Shown here: piece by piece, positions 1 to 5,941 of the stretch
Position numbering within the stretch: the stretch's first letter is position 1
Layout: every line of letters starts with the position of its first letter
Source: an uncultured bacterium
GTDB lineage: Bacteria > Bacteroidota > Bacteroidia > Chitinophagales > Chitinophagaceae
Direction: 5' to 3'
Length of the DNA: 5,941 nt
Assembly: GCA_903957405.1 (NCBI GenBank)
Contig: CAJBPC010000518.1
Coordinates: forward strand, 1-5,941
The notes under the pieces: model-generated
Told to the model about the DNA's origin: nothing
What the model saw: the letters and a program-made list of their open reading frames with translations, nothing else
The model's database searches: none
Translations under genes and position numbers: made by a program

Positions 1-120
1 GATGATAAACTCTACGGATTCCTCATCTGATCCAAGAGACCATTCTTCCACATCCAACATCCTACCGCAAAAACATTTTGATGGATTTTCGCATCGATGA
101 TGTTTTATTCGTATTTTCAT
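1..120 (-). CDS. Possible 5' fragment of an unidentified divergent gene
   Basis: Read on the - strand, an ATG at 120-118 opens a frame of 40 codons with no stop before the window edge. The reading starts MKIRIKHHRCENPSKCFCG and continues with an acidic stretch containing LDVEEW and SDEESVEF. Three cysteines at residues 10, 16 and 18 (C-x5-C-x-C-G), after two histidines, faintly suggest a small metal-binding (zinc-ribbon-like) N-terminus, but I recognise no family. No Shine-Dalgarno sequence precedes the ATG, which is not informative if the host is a Bacteroidota. If real, the gene is transcribed away from gltB and shares the 79-base gap at 121-199 with it. Against it: 40 codons is short enough to stay open by chance, and on the + strand a stop at 28-30 could equally be the end of an upstream gene reading DDKLYGFLI. 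Low confidence. Confidence 0.27.
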   Translation of the reverse strand, partial: MKIRIKHHRCENPSKCFCGRMLDVEEWSLGSDEESVEFII

Positions 121-199
121 TACCGACGCTTGCCACTTATTAGAATCTATCTATCAAACGCTTGTTTTTTTTATTATTTTCCTAATAATTACTTCGCGT
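121..199 (+). promoter_or_regulatory. AT-rich region before gltB, probable promoter and leader
   Basis: This stretch is about 32% GC by my count, falling to about 20% in 141-190, in sharp contrast to the GC-richer genes on its right. It contains a run of eight or more T at 165-172 and an A/T-only stretch just before the start codon. Because gltB follows directly and no other gene lies between, its promoter is expected here or slightly upstream in 1-120. I could not find a good match to the Bacteroidota sigma-factor pattern (TTTG, about 20 bases, TAnnTTTG). The nearest pairing, TTG at 162-164 with TAATAATT at 183-190, has only the TA and a T in place and would leave almost no 5' leader. No riboswitch-like fold or E. 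coli-type -35/-10 pair stands out. The call rests on position and base composition only. Confidence 0.35.
126..164 (+). repeat. 7-base direct repeat ACGCTTG, two copies 32 bases apart
   Basis: ACGCTTG occurs at 126-132 and again at 158-164, a start-to-start distance of 32 bases, or about three DNA turns. The second copy lies in CAAACGCTTG (155-164), which is close to a palindrome (CAA, four bases, TTG). Same-face spacing upstream of a nitrogen-assimilation gene would suit a pair of regulator sites. Seven bases is short, however, and the match could be chance. No known operator is recognised. Confidence 0.25.
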
Positions 200-3100
200 A
201 TGGCAAGTCCCAAGGGATTATACCGTCCTGAATTCGAACACGACGCCTGTGGAATCGGTTTCGTAGCCAACATCAAGGGCAACAAAAACCACCAGATCGT
301 CTCCGATGCACTCACCATTTTAGAGAACATGGAGCATCGCGGTGCCTGCGGCTGCGAAAACAATACCGGAGATGGCGCAGGCATCCTGATCCAAACACCA
401 CACGAGTTCTTTTTCGAGGAATGCCTGAAACTGGGCGTCCACCTGCCGGCTTTCGGGAAATATGGCGTGGGCTCCGTGTTCTTTCCACGAGAGATCCGCC
501 TGCGGGAAGAATGCAGGGAGATCTTCCACCGGACGGCAGAGAAACTCGGCCTGGAGATACTCACCTGGCGCAAAGTGCCCGTCAACCCCGAAGGCATCGG
601 CCCCACGGCACTCTCCGTCGAACCGGAAATGGAACAGGTATTCATCGCATGCCCCGACCATATCAACGACCCCATGGCCTTCGAACGCAAACTCTTCGTG
701 TTGCGCAACCACAGCAGCCATATCATCAACAACACAGTCCGAAAAGATGCCATCGGATTTTATATCGCTTCGCTGTCCTATAAAATGATCGTCTACAAAG
801 GACAACTGACGAGCCACCAGGTCCGCCATTATTTCAATGACCTGCAAAACAAACGGGTCGTCAGCGCCTTCGGCCTGGTGCATTCCCGTTTCGCAACGAA
901 CACCTTCCCGTCCTGGAAACTCGCACAGCCCTTCCGGTTCATTGCCCACAATGGCGAAATCAACACCTTACAAGGCAATCTGAACTGGATAAAGTCCAGC
1001 GAAAAAGGCTTCATATCCCCCTATTTCTCCAAAGAAGAAATGGATATGCTCCTGCCTGTGATCAGTGAGGGGCAGTCAGACAGCGCAAGCCTGGACAACA
1101 TGATAGAACTGCTCGGCATGACCGGCCGTTCCCTCCCGCATGTGATGATGATGCTGATCCCTGAAGCATGGGACGATAACGACCAGATGGATCCGGCACG
1201 GAAGGCCTTCTATGAGTACCACGCCTCCATGATGGAACCATGGGACGGTCCGGCATCCATCTCGTTCACCGATGGCCGCATGATCGGCGCCACACTCGAC
1301 CGGAACGGCCTAAGGCCCTCCCGATACTGCGTGACCACAGACGACCGCGTGATCATGGCATCCGAAACAGGCGCACTGCCCATCGACCCGAAATTGATCA
1401 AAGAGAACGGAAGACTCCAACCCGGAAAGATGTTCGTCGTCGACCTGGAACAAGGTCGCATCATCAGCGATGAAGAGATCAAGAACGAGATCTGCAACAG
1501 AAAACCCTATGCCGAATGGCTGAATAAATACAAAATACGCCTGAACGAACTGCCGGAACCACGCATCATGTTCACCCACCTGGAACATGACCAGGTCTTC
1601 AAATACCAAAAAGCCTTCGGATACACCCGCGAAGACCTCGAACAGATCATCACACCCATGGCCGTAGACGGAAAGGAACCGATCGGATCCATGGGCACAG
1701 ACTCCCCGCTGGCCGTACTCAGCGAACAACCCCAGCACCTCAGCAGCTACTTCAAGCAACTGTTCGCACAGGTGACGAACCCGCCGATCGACCCGATCAG
1801 GGAGAGACTCGTCATGTCCCTGGCGACATTCGTCGGGAACAACGGGAATATGCTCATCGAAGACCCCCTCAGCTGCCACACCGTGGCCCTGAAACACCCG
1901 GTACTCACCAACCACGACCTGGAAAAAATTCGCAGTATCGACACCGGCATCTTCCAGGCAAAAAGCCTGCAATGCTACTTCCGTGCCGATGGCAAACCCG
2001 GCTCCCTGAAATCCGCGCTGGACAGGATCTGCCGTTACGCCGTCGATGCCGTGCAAGACGGCTTCGAAGTGCTTATACTACAGGACCGCGCCATAGACTC
2101 CGATCACGCCCCCATCCCCTCCCTCCTGGCAACCGCAGCCATCCACCACCACCTCATCCGAAAAGGATACAGGGGAAAGGTCGGCATCGTGGTGGAAGCA
2201 GGAGATGTATGGGAAGTGCATCACTTCGCCTGCCTGCTCGCATTTGGTGCCACCGCCATCAACCCATACCTGGCGCTCTCCACGATCCGCGACCTGAAAG
2301 CAAGCGGTCGCATCAAGACAGAACAGGACCCCGAACAACTGAAGAAAAACTATATCAAAGCCGTCAATGAAGGACTGCTGAAGGTCTTCTCAAAAATGGG
2401 CATCTCCACCCTGCAATCCTATCAGGGTGCGCAGATCATGGAGATCATCGGACTCAACCACGAAGTGGTCGACCAATATTTCACCGGTGCGGTCTCCCGC
2501 ATCGAGGGCATGGGGCTTGACGAGATCGCCCGGGAAGCACTCGCCAAACACCATATCGCCTTCAGCCGGAAAGAAATCCCGACCGACCAGCTCCCCGCAG
2601 GCGGCATCTACCAATGGAAACGAAAAGGAGAGTTCCACCTCTTCAACCCCCAAACGATCCACCTGCTGCAGCATTCCACCCGGATGAACGACTACAGCGT
2701 CTTCAAGAAATATTCCAAACTCGTCAATGATCAATCCGAGAAGGCCTGCACCCTGCGTAGCCTTTTCGAATTCAAAAAGACCAGGCCATCCATATCGATG
2801 GATGAAGTGGAGCCGGAAGAAAACATCTTCAAACGCTTCGCCACCGGTGCCATGTCCTTCGGATCGATCTCCTGGGAAGCACATACAACCCTGGCCATCG
2901 CAATGAACCGCCTCGGTGCAAAAAGCAATACCGGTGAAGGTGGTGAGGATGAATCCCGCTATCAGCCACTGCCCAACGGCGACTCGATGCGCTCATCCAT
3001 CAAACAGGTGGCATCCGCACGCTTCGGCGTCACCAGCCTCTACCTGACCGAAGCGGATGAACTCCAGATAAAAATGGCTCAGGGCGCCAAACCCGGTGAA

Positions 3101-4720
3101 GGCGGTCAACTGCCCGGTCACAAAGTGGATGAATGGATCGGAAGGGTAAGGCACTCCACCCCAGGGGTCGGCCTCATATCCCCACCACCACATCACGACA
3201 TCTACTCCATCGAAGACCTCGCACAACTGATCTTCGATCTCAAAAATGCAAACAGAAATGCCAGGATCAGCGTCAAACTGGTTTCAAAGGCAGGCGTCGG
3301 CACGATCGCAGCCGGGGTGACAAAGGCGAAATCCGATGTGGTGCTGGTGTCCGGCTACGACGGTGGCACCGGCGCGTCCCCCATGAGCTCCATCCGGCAT
3401 GCCGGACTTCCATGGGAACTCGGACTTGCAGAAACGCACCAGACCCTTGTCAAGAACCGCCTCCGAAGCCGCGTCACCGTACAAACCGACGGACAACTCA
3501 AGACGGGCAGGGATATCGCCATTGCCACGCTGCTCGGCGCTGAAGAATGGGGCGTGGCCACCGCAGCACTGGTCGTCGAAGGATGCATCCTCATGCGCCA
3601 ATGCCACCTGAACACATGCCCCGTCGGAGTCGCCACCCAAGACCCTGAACTGCGCAAACGATTCACCGGCGCGGCAGACCATGTCGTGAACTTCATCCGC
3701 TTCATGACCCGCGAACTGCGGGAGATCATGGCGGAACTGGGATTCCGGACCATCAACGAGATGGTCGGCCAGGTGCAGACCCTCGGTGTGCGGGAAAATA
3801 TCACCCATTGGAAATACCGAAAACTCGACCTATCCCCCATCCTCTACCAAGAACCCGAAGCCCGGTACACCGGCCTGTATAAACAGGAAGAACAAGACCA
3901 CGGACTGCTCGGAGTGCTCGATTGGAAACTGCTCGAAGCGGCAAAACCCGCCCTGGACCAACAGGAAAAAGTAAGGCTGGCATTCCCGATAAGGAATACA
4001 GACCGCACCGTCGGCACGATCCTCTCCAATGAGATCACGAAAAAATACGGAGCCAGGGGTTTACCCGAAGACACGGTGCATATAAAACTCACCGGTACCG
4101 CCGGACAAAGTTTTGGCGCATTCAACACCCGCGGAGTGACGCTGGAACTTGAAGGTGATGCCAATGACTATTTCGGGAAAGGCCTCAGCGGTGCGCAACT
4201 CATCGTCTACCCTCAAAAAGAATCGACTTTCGTACCCGAAGACAATATCCTCATCGGGAACGTCGCTTTCTATGGTGCCACATCCGGTCATGCCTATATC
4301 CGCGGCAAGGCGGGCGAAAGATTCTGCGTCCGCAACTCCGGCGCAGATGCCGTGGTCGAAGGTGTCGGAGATCATGGCTGCGAATACATGACCGGCGGAA
4401 CAGTGGTGATCCTCGGTGAAACCGGCCGCAATTTTGCCGCAGGCATGAGCGGAGGAATCGCATACATCTATGATGTGAAAGGAAACTTCAGCACACTATG
4501 CAACCACGAAATGGTCGACCTCGATCCGCTGGATGAAAATGACTTGGACCTGCTCAAGGATATGCTCTCCCGGCATTTCGCCAACACGGGCAGCACCGTC
4601 GCAGGGTTCGTCCTGAATGACATCGTACACCAGGCAGCGAACTTCGTCAAGGTCTTCCCGAAAGACTACAAGAAAGCCCTTTCCAAAAAGTTAGCCGAAA
4701 CAACGACCGTCAGGAAATGA
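200..4720 (+). CDS. gltB: Glutamate synthase large (alpha) subunit, complete
   Basis: Cytoplasmic iron-sulfur flavoprotein that hydrolyses glutamine, channels the ammonia to an FMN site and reductively aminates 2-oxoglutarate to glutamate. The 1506 residues match the roughly 1480-1530 usual for bacterial alpha subunits (named gltA in Bacillus). Domains in order: class II glutamine amidotransferase (about 17-430), with nucleophile Cys17 in DACGIG, Arg230 in HSRFATNTFPSW, Asn251-Gly252 in HNGEINTLQGN and Asp294 in GQSDSASLDN; central linking domain (about 470-760); FMN/2-oxoglutarate synthase domain (about 830-1200), with NTGEGGED (910-917), PGEGGQLPGHKV (965-976), GYDGGTGASP (1052-1061) and [3Fe-4S] cysteines 1129, 1135 and 1140 in the family spacing C-x5-C-x4-C; and the C-terminal glycine-rich beta-helix domain (about 1270-1470). 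Cys17 must become the N-terminus, so a 16-residue propeptide is presumably removed. ATG 200 is the only in-frame ATG after the stop at 98-100 and leads straight into the conserved GLYRPEFEHDACGIG. No Shine-Dalgarno is visible. No truncation, frameshift or missing key residue was seen. Confidence 0.98.
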   Translation: MASPKGLYRPEFEHDACGIGFVANIKGNKNHQIVSDALTILENMEHRGACGCENNTGDGAGILIQTPHEFFFEECLKLGVHLPAFGKYGVGSVFFPREIRLREECREIFHRTAEKLGLEILTWRKVPVNPEGIGPTALSVEPEMEQVFIACPDHINDPMAFERKLFVLRNHSSHIINNTVRKDAIGFYIASLSYKMIVYKGQLTSHQVRHYFNDLQNKRVVSAFGLVHSRFATNTFPSWKLAQPFRFIAHNGEINTLQGNLNWIKSSEKGFISPYFSKEEMDMLLPVISEGQSDSASLDNMIELLGMTGRSLPHVMMMLIPEAWDDNDQMDPARKAFYEYHASMMEPWDGPASISFTDGRMIGATLDRNGLRPSRYCVTTDDRVIMASETGALPIDPKLIKENGRLQPGKMFVVDLEQGRIISDEEIKNEICNRKPYAEWLNKYKIRLNELPEPRIMFTHLEHDQVFKYQKAFGYTREDLEQIITPMAVDGKEPIGSMGTDSPLAVLSEQPQHLSSYFKQLFAQVTNPPIDPIRERLVMSLATFVGNNGNMLIEDPLSCHTVALKHPVLTNHDLEKIRSIDTGIFQAKSLQCYFRADGKPGSLKSALDRICRYAVDAVQDGFEVLILQDRAIDSDHAPIPSLLATAAIHHHLIRKGYRGKVGIVVEAGDVWEVHHFACLLAFGATAINPYLALSTIRDLKASGRIKTEQDPEQLKKNYIKAVNEGLLKVFSKMGISTLQSYQGAQIMEIIGLNHEVVDQYFTGAVSRIEGMGLDEIAREALAKHHIAFSRKEIPTDQLPAGGIYQWKRKGEFHLFNPQTIHLLQHSTRMNDYSVFKKYSKLVNDQSEKACTLRSLFEFKKTRPSISMDEVEPEENIFKRFATGAMSFGSISWEAHTTLAIAMNRLGAKSNTGEGGEDESRYQPLPNGDSMRSSIKQVASARFGVTSLYLTEADELQIKMAQGAKPGEGGQLPGHKVDEWIGRVRHSTPGVGLISPPPHHDIYSIEDLAQLIFDLKNANRNARISVKLVSKAGVGTIAAGVTKAKSDVVLVSGYDGGTGASPMSSIRHAGLPWELGLAETHQTLVKNRLRSRVTVQTDGQLKTGRDIAIATLLGAEEWGVATAALVVEGCILMRQCHLNTCPVGVATQDPELRKRFTGAADHVVNFIRFMTRELREIMAELGFRTINEMVGQVQTLGVRENITHWKYRKLDLSPILYQEPEARYTGLYKQEEQDHGLLGVLDWKLLEAAKPALDQQEKVRLAFPIRNTDRTVGTILSNEITKKYGARGLPEDTVHIKLTGTAGQSFGAFNTRGVTLELEGDANDYFGKGLSGAQLIVYPQKESTFVPEDNILIGNVAFYGATSGHAYIRGKAGERFCVRNSGADAVVEGVGDHGCEYMTGGTVVILGETGRNFAAGMSGGIAYIYDVKGNFSTLCNHEMVDLDPLDENDLDLLKDMLSRHFANTGSTVAGFVLNDIVHQAANFVKVFPKDYKKALSKKLAETTTVRK

Positions 4721-4763
4721 GGTCTGAAAAATCATAAACCACCCAACCACTAATACCCCCCGA
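4721..4763 (+). other. gltB-gltD spacer, no terminator seen
   Basis: These 43 bases separate the gltB stop from the gltD start. They are A/C-rich and end in a run of six C (4756-4761) two bases before the gltD ATG. I see no hairpin followed by a T run, which fits co-transcription of the two subunit genes. No Shine-Dalgarno precedes the gltD start, so translation probably relies on an unstructured leader, as is usual in Bacteroidota. Confidence 0.6.
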
Positions 4764-5941
4764 ATGGGAAAGCCAACAGGTTTTTTAGAATACACAAGGG
4801 CGTTGCCCGACAAACAAAACCCGGCCATACGGGTCAGCAACTACGAGGAATTCACAGGCCGCTTCAACGAAAAAGGCCTGAACCAACAGGCAGCCCGCTG
4901 TATGAATTGCGGCGTGCCCTTCTGCCATAGCGGTTGCCCTTTGGGGAATGTGATCCCGGAATTCAATGACGCTGTCTACCACGAACGCTGGAAGGAAGCT
5001 TACGACATCCTCAGCAGCACCAACAACTTCCCCGAATTCACCGGACGCATCTGTCCGGCGCCTTGCGAAAGCGCTTGTGTGCTGGGGATCAACCAACCGC
5101 CGGTGGCCATTGAGGAAATCGAAAAACACATCATCGAGATCGCTTTCGAAAAAGGATACGTCACACCCCGGAAACCGAATATGCGAACCGGGAAAAAAGT
5201 CGCCGTCGTAGGATCCGGACCGGCCGGAATGGCGGCAGCGGCACAGCTCAACTATGCAGGACACCAGGTGACCGTCTTCGAAAGAGACGACAAACCGGGC
5301 GGCCTCTTGCGCTACGGCATTCCTGATTTCAAACTATCGAAAGATGTCGTCGAAAGAAGGATCAGCCTTATGGAAGAAGAAGGGATCAGCTTCCGATGCC
5401 ATGCCAACGTTGGGGTCAATGTGAACCTGAACGATATGCTTCGCGAATTCCACGCCGTAGTGCTGTCAGGAGGATCCACCATACCCCGCGACCTGACGAT
5501 TCCCGGTCGCGAACTCAACGGCGTTCACTTCGCCATGCCCTTCCTCAAACAACAAAACAAAAGAGTCTCCGGGATCGACCCATTTGCGGGCAAAGACACA
5601 GAGAGCAATATCCTCACCCAGGAGATCAGCGCAAAAGGAAAGAAAGTCGTCGTGATCGGAGGGGGAGACACGGGCAGCGATTGTGTAGGAACATCCAACC
5701 GGCAGGGTGCAGCGTCGGTCACCCAGTTCGAGCTGATGCCTAAACCACCGGAGGGAAGAAACCCGCTGATGCCCTGGCCAACCTACCCCATGATCATGAA
5801 AACCACTTCTTCACATGAAGAAGGATGCGAAAGGCAATGGGCCCTGGCAACCAAAGAATTCATCAGCGATGGCATGGGCAACCTCAAAGCACTCAAAACC
5901 GTTGAACTGGACTGGAAATCTGCCGAAGATGGAAAACCATC
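4764..5941 (+). CDS. gltD: Glutamate synthase small (beta) subunit, 3' end cut by window
   Basis: Electron-input subunit of glutamate synthase: it oxidises NAD(P)H at an FAD and passes electrons through two [4Fe-4S] clusters to GltB. The first 392 codons are visible; members usually have about 470-490 residues, so roughly the last 80-100 are missing, including the end of the FAD domain. The N-terminal cluster domain has cysteines 46, 49, 54 and 58 (RCMNCGVPFCHSGCP) and 97, 101 and 105 (ICPAPCESAC), the pattern shared with the dihydropyrimidine dehydrogenase N-terminus. A dinucleotide site GSGPAG (150-155) in KKVAVVGSGPAGMAAA binds FAD, followed by the family strings GGLLRYGIPDFKL (179-191) and IPGRELNGVHFAM (246-258). 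A second site, GGGDTG (299-304) in VVVIGGGDTGSDCVG, should bind NAD(P)H. The start is set by the conserved MGKPTGFLEY opening, typical of the NADH/NADPH small-subunit type also found in Bacillus and fused in yeast Glt1. It lies 43 bases after gltB, almost certainly in one operon. The coenzyme preference, NADH or NADPH, cannot be told from this. No defect seen in the visible part. Confidence 0.97.
   Translation, partial: MGKPTGFLEYTRALPDKQNPAIRVSNYEEFTGRFNEKGLNQQAARCMNCGVPFCHSGCPLGNVIPEFNDAVYHERWKEAYDILSSTNNFPEFTGRICPAPCESACVLGINQPPVAIEEIEKHIIEIAFEKGYVTPRKPNMRTGKKVAVVGSGPAGMAAAAQLNYAGHQVTVFERDDKPGGLLRYGIPDFKLSKDVVERRISLMEEEGISFRCHANVGVNVNLNDMLREFHAVVLSGGSTIPRDLTIPGRELNGVHFAMPFLKQQNKRVSGIDPFAGKDTESNILTQEISAKGKKVVVIGGGDTGSDCVGTSNRQGAASVTQFELMPKPPEGRNPLMPWPTYPMIMKTTSSHEEGCERQWALATKEFISDGMGNLKALKTVELDWKSAEDGKP

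Noticed and set aside
1..30. + strand frame DDKLYGFLI ending in TGA at 28-30, as the tail of an upstream gene
   Set aside because: Nine codons are too few to support a call. It remains the main alternative to the - strand frame in the same place.
2..97. + strand frame of 31 codons starting MINSTDSSSD
   Set aside because: It is low-complexity and Ser-rich, lies opposite the possible - strand frame, has no recognisable motif, and ends far from any gene it could be coupled to.
173..189. Possible hairpin ATTATT (173-178) with AATAAT (184-189)
   Set aside because: Six A/T-only pairs around a five-base loop are too weak to call a structure, and such matches are expected in so A/T-rich a stretch.
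1310..2056. A 248-codon open frame on the - strand inside gltB, plus other long antisense frames (for example around 320-949 and 3284-3808)
   Set aside because: They lie wholly inside gltB, which has clear family motifs along its full length. C-ending codons on the + strand remove stops from the opposite frames, and the antisense translations show no recognisable motif.
4717..4737. Six-codon mini-frame (MRSEKS) whose ATG overlaps the gltB stop as ATGA, ending 26 bases before gltD
   Set aside because: It could in principle pass ribosomes on to gltD, but the AGGAA before it is directly adjacent to the ATG, which is too close to act as a Shine-Dalgarno. A frame this short arises easily by chance.
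200..5941. Search for a novel system, mobile element, CRISPR array or RNA gene within the window
   Set aside because: Positions 200-5941 are fully accounted for by gltB, a 43-base spacer and gltD, with intact family motifs. I saw no repeat arrays, no terminal inverted repeats and no tRNA- or rRNA-like sequence.

Overview
The window holds one recognisable unit: a glutamate synthase (GOGAT) operon on the + strand. It has a complete gltB (200-4720, large/alpha subunit, 1506 aa) followed after 43 bases by the first 392 codons of gltD (4764 to the window end, small/beta subunit). Together they make the two-subunit enzyme that turns L-glutamine plus 2-oxoglutarate into two L-glutamates using NAD(P)H. 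It is the second half of the GS/GOGAT ammonia-assimilation cycle. Every catalytic and cofactor motif I looked for in the visible parts is present and unbroken.

Layout: 1-120 carries a possible 5' fragment of an unidentified divergent gene on the - strand (40 codons open to the window edge; weak call). 121-199 is an AT-rich stretch directly before gltB that should hold its promoter and 5' leader. A 7-base direct repeat lies in it, but there is no clear promoter box. 200-4720 is gltB. 4721-4763 is a short spacer with no terminator-like hairpin. 4764-5941 is gltD, cut off inside its second nucleotide-binding half by the window end.

Organism: neither gene has a recognisable Shine-Dalgarno sequence, and gltB is preceded by a very A/T-rich leader. 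Both are usual in Bacteroidota. The GltD segment with the MPWPTYPM and TTSSHEEG strings also reads like that group to me. The coding sequence is moderately GC-rich with many C-ending codons, so a moderately GC-rich member of Bacteroidota is my best guess. This is inference from style and remembered family sequences, not a search result.

How the genes work together: GltD takes hydride from NAD(P)H onto FAD, and electrons pass through its two [4Fe-4S] clusters and the GltB [3Fe-4S] cluster to FMN in GltB. GltB releases ammonia from glutamine at its N-terminal Cys site, channels it to the FMN site, and there reduces the 2-iminoglutarate formed from 2-oxoglutarate. I found no mobile element, CRISPR array, RNA gene or novel system; this is an ordinary core-metabolism region and the second-look items are minor.
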